The position numbers and the translations under genes are program-made. Shown piece by piece: positions 11,356-21,872 of a stretch of 64,000 nt of DNA. Location of the stretch: NCBI GenBank assembly GCA_022225965.2, contig JAKJXP020000019.1, positions 434,001 to 498,000 on the forward strand, read 5' to 3'. The notes under the pieces were generated by a model. It did not search any database and was not told where the DNA came from. It saw only the letters and a list, made by a program, of their open reading frames with translations. Source of the stretch: Diatrype stigma. Lineage: Eukaryota > Ascomycota > Sordariomycetes > Xylariales > Diatrypaceae. Each line of letters opens with the position of its first letter. Positions within the stretch are counted from its first letter, which is position 1.

Positions 11356-12239
11356 TTCTTAAGGCGGCTGAGAGCCGCTACTAATCCCACACTGTGTAGG
11401 TGTTCCTATTATCTAGCTATTCCTATTGTTCTGGGTTACGGCCACAATAGTAATTGACGGGGTTACAGACGGCCACGAGCAATAGGAAGCACCAGTTGCT
11501 CCGTGCCGAAGTCCCTGTAGATAACACATATGAAAATTTCCTGATAAACGAAACGACTATGATCCGGCATCTACCTAGGTAACTAGATACGGCGGAACCC
11601 TCCAGGAGAAATATGTAACTACAGTACCTCCCGTGCTTAATCCTGAGCCATGCCATACAAACCTGCAAACCAGTCGGCATAGTCTTTGGAAAGTAGCCAT
11701 GGAATAAGGGCATCTCACACGGCGTTACTAAAGTGAGGGCGAAATGGAATATTTAAGTAACATTCGACGCGTAGCATGTTGGAAATCGATGTTTAGTACC
11801 TAGCAAATGGCATTTCATTTATAGACTGGATATTCTCTAGAAAACGCAATGGGCGGGTGAGATAGTTATCTAGAAGACCTTCACTATAGCAAACGAAACA
11901 TGCTAGGGGGAAATCTGAGCGGGATGACATATAACATAAAGAACAATCACACTCTATAGAGCTCATGAATATTAGGAAATAGCAACAGCTCATCCAGTAA
12001 GTTCCACCATGCGGCTTTCCATCCTTACTGGACCAATTCTTGTAGCAACATGACAAGTCACAACACCTCTTCACCTGCTTGGCTCTTCAAACTAACACAC
12101 TACGGTGAGCCTTAAACTTGAATCTCTCACAATAACTCTGGCATGCCCATGGTCGTCTTTCCTGTAGAGTCATGTATAGTTATATTCAATTGCTTCTTAA
12201 ACATTATTTGGGCATTAAAACACTTTAGTGGGTAAGACT
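11356..12239. other. Intergenic, no gene seen
   Basis: Two minus-strand frames of about 95 residues exist (11423-11713 and 11793-12074). They are Cys-rich by chance translation, lack splice logic and resemble nothing known, so I do not call them genes. Confidence 0.45.
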
Positions 12240-12557
12240 TGTTACGGTTCTGACCAGTAACCTGGGAGATGACTAACTCCTTAGTCATCTCCGGGGCAAT
12301 AGGAATTCACTTTTGGATCCCTTAGGAGCTTAGGGATAAGGAAGTGAATGCCTGAGATAAGGCTAAAGAACAATGGCAGCTTGTAAACAATAGGAAGGAA
12401 TTCCTTAGGAATTCCTTCGGTCAATTAGTATTTAAGCAAGCTGGGAAACGCCTGTTTCCTTCCTTCTTTTCTTTAGTCAATACAGAGCATACGGATCCTT
12501 AAAAAGCCTGACATCAGTTGGAACAGTGATAATCAGGTTATATGGGAACCGTTGCCA
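12240..12557 (+). repeat. Possible solo LTR of a Ty3-type retrotransposon
   Basis: The stretch begins TGTTACGGTTCTGACC and ends near GGGAACCGTTGCCA. The ends are roughly inverted copies of each other with TG...CA limits. Inside is a TATTTAAG box (about 12427) followed by a pyrimidine-rich leader, the order expected for the U3-R of an LTR. At 318 bp the size fits. No second copy, clear target duplication or internal coding part is visible in this window, so the orientation and the limits are guesses. Confidence 0.35.
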
Positions 12558-12814
12558 AGAACGCACATAAATGCCTTGAGGAGTTAAGGAGTAGCTGTAA
12601 TTCCACCTGTGGTGCTAATTAACTTACGGGAACAGGCAGTGTAACCCAAAGTTGCCTAGTAGGCCCGGGGTGGTAAAGCAACTCGTTTAATATTTGCTTA
12701 CCACTCTAACCCAGAGGCTCCCTAGGTACTGCCGTATATAGCCATCAACTACGTAGTGGTGACAAAGTATACTACCTAGCCAGGTTACACTCATTTTCCC
12801 TGTTCATCGTAACC

Positions 12815-13803
12815 ATGAAAATCATCGTTGCCGGCTCAACCGGCTTCTTAGCTACTGAGATAATCCGACAGGCGCCCTCACTCTCTGTTATCATAGCCGT
12901 AGTCGCCCTGAGCCGCCGCGAAATCTCCACTCCCATCGGCCTGGGGCCGGAGGCTGACCCCTCCAAGCTCAAGTCGGTCGTGCTGAAAGATTTCCAGTAG
13001 TATACGAATGATGTGAAGAGGGAGCTAGAAAGTGCGGACGCCGTAATCTGGTAAGTACTATCATCAACTTCCAAATGGCCTCACTAGGTACTATTCATAA
13101 ACTATTATCAACCCCCCCCTCCCCCGGATCTCCACATTTTCGGACTCCACCTTCTGTTCCAAGCGACTTGTCTACCCATCTACGGTAACTGATTGGCTGC
13201 GCGTATCCAAATCGGGAGCTAACATGGGTAGGACAATTGCCATCTCGCCGTCAAAGCTGAAGACCGTGACATGGGAGCAGGCGTGCGCCATCTCGCGCGA
13301 ATATACATGAGCGGCTCCAACGCTCAGAGGGATCAGTCAAAGAAGCCACTCATCCTTGGCGATTACTGCCTCATGCGGGTGCGTCCAGCAACTTCTCTCA
13401 AACAGCTTCATTCCTAAGCATTCTTCCCCTTCCCCTTATCCCTTATCCCTTAACCACTTACCGATGGTATCAAGCTGGTGATCCCTTCGCTGACTCGGGC
13501 CACATTGCCGCATAGGGCGATGCTGAGAATCGTATCCTTGAGTATGCGCGGAAATCAGGTGGTGCCGTTCAGGCGTGTGTGGCCAAGCCTGGCATTATTG
13601 AGGACCCGAGCAAGATAGGCGCACTGGAAAAGGTTGGAAGGATAGTTCTGCGCTCCATTGTAGGCTTGTTTAAGGTTAACGTGGACATCATTGCTGCTGC
13701 GTTGCTCAACCAAGCTGTTAACGGGTTTGAGAAGGATACCTTGCAGAACGAGGACCTATCACGAATCGGTACGGTTGTATGTAGTACGAATATTAGTGAT
13801 TAA
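12815..13803 (+). pseudogene. NmrA-like / NAD(P)-binding Rossmann protein, broken
   Basis: The first exon starts MKIIVAGSTGFLATEIIRQA, a Rossmann GxTGxLG-type dinucleotide loop, but is cut by TAG at 12998-13000. The frame continues beyond it (YTNDVKRELESADAVIW) to a GTAAGT donor at 13051. Downstream are RIYMSGSNAQRDQSKKP and GDYCLMR, a donor at 13379, then from 13516 GDAENRILEYARKSGGAVQACVAKPGIIE and the C-terminus to the stop at 13803. Together these match the order of short NAD(P)-binding epimerase/NmrA-like proteins of fungi. The stop arises from a CAG-to-TAG type change. The part around 13080-13280 is too eroded to splice cleanly. Most likely an inactive gene; a spliced form that skips the stop is less likely. 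Confidence 0.7.
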
Positions 13804-14270
13804 GAGTTATAACTCGGGACCGTCTGTGGGAAACGCTACGTAGAATATTCTAAACGGCTTGATTTCGTGTGCACTTCCAGTTCGAGGTTATGTACGGAAT
13901 TTGAGATACTAGACCATGTACAGTAGCCAGATGCAAGCCTCACAAGCCATATGCCTCCTAGGAGGCCTGGGCGGCTTGTCAAGGACGAGATTCACTATGG
14001 AATATGTTCCAGAACCGGCAAAACCTGGTGGCTAGTTGGCTAAAGTCGTGCATCCATCTCAACTCCTTCTATGATGTAGATCCTGGAAAGCTCGACACAA
14101 GGATTCCTTATCACTCATCTATTATGCGAACGATTTCAATTGAATATTTGCTCGCCATTGGTTCACTGGATGCTGGAAATCAGATTGAGTTGTCCCTGGT
14201 TCCTCTGATCTCCTCAGTCACCTGACTCCAGTACAAGGGCTGTCCTTAATGTTAATCAACGGTACAAAAG
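13804..14270. other. Spacer, no gene seen
   Basis: About 470 bp between the NmrA-like relic and the hydrolase stop codon. A plus-strand frame (14004-14225) has no recognisable domain. It may be eroded coding sequence, but nothing supports that. Confidence 0.4.
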
Positions 14271-15380
14271 TCAGCACTTGCGAATAAAATCTCCCATCGA
14301 TGAAACGACTTTTCGTGCGCTGTCCTCGAAGCCAAGGACCTCCGCCAACAAGAAAGTGTCATGTAGAGCAGCATCTTCGGTATGTACTTCAACTCTGTTG
14401 CCTTTAACTTGTTTCATCTCATTTGTCCAGAGCTGAATCACGTCGTGGAAGATCTCAGCAGTTCCTAAATTCACGAATATGGGCACTGGGGTTGCGAAGG
14501 GGTTGCCGAGTGGGGTGATATAGGGGTGCGATGATGGCAGCCCTCCAGCATATGTATGAGCTCCCCATTTCAGGAACGACGTCGGTAGGAAGTCTGAGCT
14601 GTTCCTCCTGTTGTTCTCCGTAACGTAGTCGAACGGAGAAACCCAAGGCGACAACAAGGTAGCACACCTTGGGGGCGGTATCTTGAGGTCGCTAAACTCT
14701 TGGATGTATCGCAATAGTGCGATAGCGAGATTGCCGCCAGAACTATCACCGCAGATAACAATCTGGCGGGCTGGGACTCCAAGCTTGTGAATGAGGAATG
14801 AGTAGGCTGTGAGGGCATCCTGTAATGCGGCTGGGTAAGGATTAAGTCCCGACCAACCAGAGAGGCGATACTGGAGAGAAAGGACAGCATCCGCGCCTCC
14901 TAGTTCCAGCATTGTCTTTGCCGGGAACCCACAGTAGTCGGTTCTGCCATCTCCTTGGATAAAGGCGCCTCCATGAAGATAAAGGACAATAATTTTGGAT
15001 GTTATATCCTTCCCAGGCGCATGTGGGAACCAGGTACCCCCAACGGGCTCAGGTTTGACTTCGGTTGAACTCAGTCCCTGGTAGATATCTGGGGTCGCCG
15101 TACCAAGTTGAATGACCTGGAAGCAATCTCCCTCCTTGCCTGGGTGGAGTGATAGCTTCTCCGTTACGCTGATGCGCGAGTTCATATCTGTGACCGCGTA
15201 TGCCAGTCGGGCCAGCAGTGTCTGCTTCGCGGTCCAGCGAGGATGAGGTCTCAGGGGTGGGAACGCAGCCACTGCCAGCCAGAGAGGAAGACGAGCGACG
15301 ATTGATCCGACATATGTCAACTGAAACAGAAGTTTGAGGGGTTGATACGATACTGCTGGGTGCTTCTCTGATCCCGCCAT
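14271..15380 (-). CDS. Alpha/beta hydrolase (HSL/arylacetamide deacetylase-like esterase)
   Basis: Intronless, 369 residues from ATG 15380 (MAGSEKHPAV); the frame stays open to 15602, but the extra 74 residues look non-coding. Family motifs are plain: oxyanion-hole HGGA at 136-139, a nucleophile elbow G-D-S-S-G with Ser213, an acidic residue in the LGTAEIFHDV region (Glu309 or Asp313), and the catalytic His340 in ALHDTF. A hydrophobic segment near residues 20-40 (LTYVGSIVARLPLWLAVAAF) suggests membrane association. Such enzymes hydrolyse or transfer esters; in fungi they are common in secondary-metabolite clusters. It lies head to head with the degraded polyketide synthase at 15930 and beside the NmrA-like relic, so it may be the surviving member of a lost cluster. 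That link is inference. Confidence 0.85.
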   Translation of the reverse strand: MAGSEKHPAVSYQPLKLLFQLTYVGSIVARLPLWLAVAAFPPLRPHPRWTAKQTLLARLAYAVTDMNSRISVTEKLSLHPGKEGDCFQVIQLGTATPDIYQGLSSTEVKPEPVGGTWFPHAPGKDITSKIIVLYLHGGAFIQGDGRTDYCGFPAKTMLELGGADAVLSLQYRLSGWSGLNPYPAALQDALTAYSFLIHKLGVPARQIVICGDSSGGNLAIALLRYIQEFSDLKIPPPRCATLLSPWVSPFDYVTENNRRNSSDFLPTSFLKWGAHTYAGGLPSSHPYITPLGNPFATPVPIFVNLGTAEIFHDVIQLWTNEMKQVKGNRVEVHTEDAALHDTFLLAEVLGFEDSARKVVSSMGDFIRKC

Positions 15381-15929
15381 ATTGCTGACTTGTCTAGCAT
15401 TGTGGTTTAAGATCGAGGAGTGTGTGATGTTCTCCAGGAGCCTTGAACGGTTAGTATATATAGAAGTACATTTACTGCTAAAGTAAGGGGCAGAGCCTAG
15501 AGCAATCAATTGACCACCTGCATTATGGGTGGAGGGGAAAAGACATTGCAGTTGTGTTACACGGTCCGTAGCGACCTCCGGAGCATGCGGCAGACTAGAC
15601 ACCTACCCCTCCCAAAATACCACTGCCAAGGAAAGATAGTTTAAGATACAACCTGGGACCTTTGCCATGTTGGTGCAGCCGACAGCTCGACATGCAAGTA
15701 TGTCACAATTCAGATGAATCAACCACCGGAAGGCGACCTATCAGCAAATCGCATCCAACAACCATATCAGCCAACGCTCCCAACGCCAGCCAGCGAGTTG
15801 GCACTTAAACAGAAACCCCTTACTGCGGCAACCACATAGATCGGCTGGATAAGCAAAGAGCACTGGGCATTGATCTTGGTCCAGCCTTTCACCACATTGG
15901 AGATATCTTTAACTAACCGAAAGACCCAC
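15381..15929. other. Divergent spacer, no gene seen
   Basis: Lies between the hydrolase start and the first recognisable polyketide-synthase remnant. It should contain the hydrolase promoter. I searched it for KS or AT remnants of the synthase and saw none. Confidence 0.45.
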
Positions 15930-18068
15930 GCGATTCGAGGAAATATGAAGATTAGCCGCGAGTGTGGCCTGATGGAAGCTGAGTCGCGTTGCGTGCTTCA
16001 TCCAATCGTCCTTGATTCTTGTCTCTAACCTTATGTTGGAATGATGCATATGGGACATCTGGATGAAATCCGCTGCGGCGTACTTCCTACGCACTTCAGA
16101 GAGGGCACAATCCTCCCACTTTCGCCTGAGCAATTGGCCAATAGGGGTTTGTACAGCAATGGTCTTCAGGCTTGGGCAACAGATCGACTGCTTCGAATGT
16201 CCAGTTGATCGGATACGATGGAAGCCTTTTCGTCGATATGAAGGACTCCAGATGCCTCCTGTATCGAGCAGCCCTTCCTCAGCAAAAGGCAAGGCAATAT
16301 ATAGCAAGACCTTTGAACTGGAGTGGAAATTTGACACTCACTACCTTGACTGGGCATAAGATGGCGGCAAACTATCAAATCAGACTCTTGGCACCACCGC
16401 GGATTTGCTACTCCACAAGGATGCTGTCACTCGTGGTTTGTGCCTTGACGAAAAGCTTATTCCAGTTGTGAAGGATATGCGACAGGATGTCCGTATGAAA
16501 TCAGGGGTTCTAATCCGAGAAGAAAACGCCAATGGCATCTTCGAATGTACTGGCTCATCACCAAAAAACTCAATGCCTAGAAAGATCGAGCAGGGTTACG
16601 GTCTTATTGTAGCCTCTGGGGCATCTGAAGCCAAGTTGCAGCAGTTGGACCTAATACGTGGAGTTATGCTGGCCGGGGGGACATCTCCTACTTCACATTG
16701 GAATCAGCGACGCAGATACCTGCAGCTCTGTTCTACTTTCGGCAGGTTTTTCGGGCATTGAACAAGTCTTGTCCGGCAATGCCATAGTGAGCACCATGAG
16801 GGATACACACCCAGCTCTCTTCATTCTATACTGCACGACAAACTTCAACTAAATGGGTGGAAAGTCCGCCCCAGAGCTATCAGTGGCATAGATCAGATCG
16901 CCGGTGGGCAAGTCATCTTAGTAGCTGACGCTGAGGGCGCCTTTCTCTTTGGCCTAGAGGAGCAACACGCCCATTCCGTTCGCCAAGTCCTACATGACCT
17001 ATTGTAATGCAAGACTCAGTGGTCGTCTCGACGTCAAAATCGACTGTTGCCACGTCCAAGGATTGTCGCTCCTTTCTAGTCGTCCGGGAAGCTCCAGCAG
17101 TCATCCCATATTCAGGCTTCCCCCCATTTAGCAAGCCCCCAGGCGTCACCCACGTGATCATTGAGGCACCTTCAATAATACTTATCAATCCTTTGAGGTA
17201 AGTGAATGGGCCGTTACCTCATCGCTGATATCGCGAACCGCCGTTGCACATCCATGATCGTAACGGCGAGACTGAGTACTATGTGCACAGCAACGTTGCT
17301 TTCGTCGGACGTCTTGTGTCTGACAAAGATCTGAACAGCCAGTTTGTTCCAGATTCTGGTCAACGTATCACGTTATATCATCGTGACCGCTCAATGCTCA
17401 AGGGGCAACTAGACCTCAGCCACGAGATGATTGGGACCGTAACTCGCATTGGACCGAACGTGAAGAACATTACTATTGGCGATGTTGCTATTGGCTTTAC
17501 CCTTGAGCAACCCCCGACATCATGTATGGAATACGCGAAAAGGAGATGCTTGATGCTTTCGAGATCGCCATGCAGCCGCAAAGCTCACTGCCGGTGGGTA
17601 CGCATCACATGATTGCTGGCATGCAGGCGCGACGATTTGGTCCCTCGGCTAGGGCTACCGGGAATCATATCTTTACGAACGAAAACCCCCACCTTATCTG
17701 GATGGCCACGGCAGTGGGTGAACAAGTCGGTGTTGATCGGGAAACGGGTGGTCAAAGTGGTGCGGCTGCACAGCAAAACTTGGCAACAGCCCTCCAGAGC
17801 CCAGACGAAGACAAAGCGATAGAGCGTTGCGAAATACTTGAGCCAGAGATTGGACCGGGTTCTGATGATGGAGGAAGATTCAACCCACCCCACGCAACGG
17901 TCAGTGGCTAGCCACGGACTTGACAGCATGATCGGTGCGGTAGTTCGCAACTGGCTATTCCGGGAATTCAAGTTCGACATACCCTTCCAACAACTTCTAG
18001 CTGGCAATTTGACGATATCGATGTTGGCCAGAATGGTATTTCAGAAGGTAAGAGAGGGCACTACATAA
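15930..18068 (+). pseudogene. Highly reducing polyketide synthase, 3' relic (DH-cMT-ER-KR-ACP fragments)
   Basis: Fragments appear in the correct order in shifting frames with many stops. A DH end (VLHPIVLDSCL, about 15990-16030) comes first. A C-methyltransferase end follows (GYGLIVASG near 16600; GGHLLLHIGISDAD and SAGFSGIEQVLSG near 16680-16780), then a post-MT linker (GGQVILVADAEGAFLFGLEE, 16900-16965). An ER start (HIHDRNGETEYYVHSN..VGRLV, 17247-17320; MIGTVTRIGPNVKN..GDVAIGF, 17430-17500) is joined almost directly to a KR end (IREKEMLDAFEIAMQ..THHMIAGMQ, about 17526-17630). An ACP closes the series, with HGLDSMIGAVVRNWLFREFKFDIPFQQLL (17916-18000); its Ser in GLDS is the phosphopantetheine site. 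The KS and AT domains and most of ER and KR are absent. A working enzyme of this class is about 2,300 residues or more, so this is clearly dead. Confidence 0.75.
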
Positions 18069-18566
18069 AGATGTAAGGGACACGAGTAGAAAGATGTCTA
18101 GTTCTCAATAGATATGATGTGTTCCTAGTCTGCACTGGGGCGGGGGTTTCACAAGGTCCTGAAGCTCTTCGTTTACTTTACGGGGGGTTTGGTCAATTAC
18201 CCATCCGTGGCAAACTTCACGATCTCCTTAGGTGACGGGAAGACCAGAGGCTGGCAAAGACGTTGCTATAGTTACATATATTTCAAGCATGTTAAAGCGG
18301 GACTCGAATCTTCCTAGGACTTTATGAGATAAGTTTCTAATTAAGGCTTCATTAACATCACACAAGGCAACATCTTCTGAGCCACGTAAGTTGCGCGAGC
18401 TTATCTCTTTGATACCTCTCAAAGCTGCAATCACCCGTGAACAATAATACCATAGGAGATGTCCAGGAGTCAGCCTCATTACGTCAGTGTAGGGACACAG
18501 AGACCGATCCATGCAGAAGATCGGTGGCATATGCATTCCATTACTAGGTAGTCTAGGTCTGGTAGG
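18069..18566. other. Spacer, no gene seen
   Basis: About 500 bp between the polyketide-synthase relic and a MITE. An open minus-strand frame (18228-18584) runs into the MITE end and has no domain, so it is not called. Confidence 0.4.
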
Positions 18567-18827
18567 TACGAAGGTCGCGGCCACAATTGTTAATCATAGC
18601 CCATATCTGGGTATGTGCGAATAGCAAATGACATATAAGGGATACTGTATTAAGGCTTAGCGCTTTCAGTGGCTCAAGCCAGTATATGGCATTACTTCCA
18701 GGACTTAAGCCCACTGAAGCATAGCGCTCATACTGCGCTAACTGATTTGAGGGTTAAATGCGGCTCAATTATTACGTACTGTGGCTATGTGGGCTTGTTA
18801 TCAACAATTGTGGCCGCGACCTTCGTA
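18567..18827. mobile_element. MITE, family A copy 1 (TA target duplication)
   Basis: The ends are a perfect 25-bp inverted repeat (18567-18591 and 18803-18827) beginning TACGAAGGTCGCGGCC. The match continues imperfectly inward for about 20 bp more (TTAATCATAGCCC against TTGATAACAAGCCC). Taking TA as the target duplication, the element is 257 bp (18569-18825), starts CGAAGGTC and has no coding potential. TA duplications point to mobilisation by a Tc1/mariner-pogo type transposase. A related copy is at 49222-49486. Confidence 0.8.
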
Positions 18828-20721
18828 TAGTTACAGCGATATGTTACCTTTTTCGGATACGGGGCCACGATTGCTGTAACTTATAAGATCTTGAGCTTTT
18901 ACCGCCCTATGTATGAAATTAGCACCAGGAACAGGAACACGTACTAAGAACTAGGCACATAAGCCGGAAAGATGGCGCGCATCACATTGAGTGGGTTGGA
19001 AAGTAAGGGATGGATGACAGATGAAGTTGGCTGTTGGGATGACGCGTTGGACGCTGTAGCGCTAGCTACCACTAACTAATTAGGAACTTTAATTAGTCAA
19101 TGCGCTAGTGCTGAGGGCCGGCGGGAGGTTAAATTTTAGTGGACAGAGGAAAACGTGCTATCTTTCCGCGCGCACCAATCAACTACGAATTACTTGCTAA
19201 GTCAGGAATTCCGTGGGAATGTGGTGATTCCCGAAAGTCAATGTCTAACACAACCTAGCGGTGATCGAGTTGAGCCGGCTCCTGTCGCAAACTCAAACCC
19301 GACCACCCTCTCAGCGATGGATGGGAAAGTGAAGGATGGGTCGGAGGAGGGGAGGGACGGACGGCGGGGGCTAAATTGCTAACTATAACTAGCCGACTGA
19401 CTCTAGGTTGTTTGCTGGTAGGATTTCTGAGAGGCGTCACGTCACGATGGCCTACTCATCTAATTGCGACCGCAATATTTTAAGACATATTACCATGGCG
19501 GTCGCTCACTAAGGAGTTTTTGCACTTCGGGAATTTGGGAACGTGGGAATTGGAACATCAATGTGGCACCGGAGGGCCGGAGGGAATGTGGAAGGAGGGT
19601 CGGTCGTATCACAACGGACGGAGTTATTTTCGTTTTTCGTTCCACGAACGAGCGAACGAGCAACGGACAACGCTAGCCAAATTTCTCCTCAGCTTACACG
19701 AGGGGGGGACCGTTGGCGACCCTCTCTGAATGGGAATCTTGGATATTTCGGGTAGGTAGGTAGGTAGGTAGGTTGTTCGTGGTTAGATGCCAGCCAACTC
19801 TTATATGAGTAAGAAGAGTGTTGTGCAGCCATCCAATGGTTGGCGTGGGCTGAATGGTTTCCGTGCTGTCTGATACGAGATCTGCGCCGCCAAAAACCAG
19901 CACTTTTTTTGTAACGATGGGTGAGATTCCCAAGAGATGGCCGCGGGCTTGCACTACATAGGACTCCATGGTCTCCTGCGATCGGCCTGTAGGAGCAGGT
20001 TACACTTGGAGTAATCATGGATGATTACGAAGCATCTGCCAAGAGGTCGCATCGCGTTTAAGCTGCAGAAAAGATGGCCGACCTGCTACGACATCTCGTC
20101 TTATGTACGTACATCTGAACTTGGATGGCGCCCGCCTCCGTGTCATCAGTACCGCAGAGCCGGTTCAGCCCGATAATATGTATGTATGTCGCGGAGGATC
20201 ATTATTGCATAGCTATAGGCTACACCAAGTAATATAATGATAAGGATACTAAATAGGTCTATTACGCCGCTTTCAAATATGACCTGGCCGTCACAGGTAT
20301 GTTGCCCAAGAGAGAAAGAAGCAAAAAAGTCATATGTTACACTCGTTTCAGGCTTTCAAACGCGGGGCTCCCTCCTGTTCTGCCTGTCACATCTGCTCGG
20401 TGAACATTGATGCTTTTTCTTTCTTTCTTTTTCTGTTTTTCTTTTCCTTTCTTCCTCTTCCGTTTCTTTCTTTCTTGCTTCCTTTCGAATACGTTCGTAT
20501 GTAAATAGAAATGAGCCAGGGATATCGCGATAAGTTATAGCCCACGGAGCCGAATTTGGCCCACCACTCACCGAGCCGAAGGGTTCGTGAACCGGTACGT
20601 GCTCTCGTTTAGAGGCACATCGGGATGGGGCTCGCTAGACGAACTGACGACGCAGCTTGGCAGCGGTAGCGTGAAGCCGAGGAAGACAAGAAACCCATGC
20701 TGGGGCCCGCCTTGCCCGCAT

Positions 20722-20748
20722 ACACACACACACACACACACACACACG
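20722..20748. repeat. (AC)n microsatellite
   Basis: A perfect dinucleotide run of 27 bp in intergenic sequence. Confidence 0.9.
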
Positions 20749-21839
20749 TTCGTACATAAACTACAGCTTGCATAACTAGACTGCGGTAGGTACCTACGAT
20801 TCACGAAAGGTCGCTCCATGCCGGGCTGGGATTAGGTAGAACAGGGGCTGCTTCGGTTGTCTGCAAGTAATGGCGCTAGTGTTTCTCCTTGAACGGGGGT
20901 CCAGGCCCGAATCTAGCCGGGATGGCGTGGGGCGGCCTCAGATGTTACAGGGCTGTGAAATCCCAGATTGATTGGTCTCTCTTCTGCCCGGCACCCCTGA
21001 TTCTGCCTCAAACTGCAGTGCCGATAACGAAATCTGGCGTCGGTGGGTGGGTGGTGCTGCAGGTGATGATACCTAGGTAACCTTCTGTCTTGCTTGGAAG
21101 TATCTGGGTCTCTGATGGTCCATAAATCCTGATCACCGTGAACGAGAACACTTTATTTATTTATTTTACTATGCATGTACGTATGTCCTTGCGTCCATGT
21201 AAGATAGACACTAATGCAAGATCTTGGTGGGAAGTTGGAGCTGGAGGTTACCAAAAGGAACACCGGCCAGTCGTTCATGTGTGTGAGTGAGGTATGAGTT
21301 CCGTATGAATCTGTAACTGCTAGCTGGACTAGGAGATCGACCCTTAGCGTGGAAGTCGCGGGGTCTTTTGCCGACTTGGTCCTGGCCTCATTAAATTTCC
21401 GCACAGGGCAGAACAGGCGGCGGTGGCTTCAGGGGTCCAAGCTCGGGTCTAATATTCCCACCCTTTTCCATCCTCCAGATGCCAGAAGATTGCTCATCGA
21501 TCCCATGCTGTTTGCCATCTATTTTTGATGTTCGTGTAGCCTGTCTGGCCTGTCAGTTTGCCGGCCTAACCTCAGGTATAGTAGTAGTGTAAATTAAGTT
21601 GCATAGGTAGGTCTAGGTCGCATACATGTGGATGTTGTAGGTATCGTGGAAGCAAACCCATCCATCTAGCTGAGTTCTAGCCCCGTTCGCAGCTTCCCGG
21701 AGGAGCTTTCTTTCTCTGGCAGTCAGTTCATCGGATCGAATCTGGTTATCTGGGGGAGGCCCATTCCTTCCCGACATACATCCATGATATAATATACATA
21801 CTGCACACTAAGTTGGTAGTTACCCAGGTACTGTAGAGG

Positions 21840-21840
<1 letters not shown>

Positions 21841-21872
<32 letters not shown>
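21841..21872. repeat. (TGGTTC)5 microsatellite
   Basis: Five tandem copies of a hexamer in intergenic sequence. Confidence 0.9.

Noticed and set aside
11423..12074. Two Cys-rich minus-strand open frames of about 95 residues
   Set aside because: No domain, no splice structure, no start context; they look like chance frames in intergenic DNA.
15381..15602. 74-residue N-terminal extension of the alpha/beta hydrolase
   Set aside because: The extra part lacks hydrolase-like sequence; ATG 15380 gives a family-like N-terminus.
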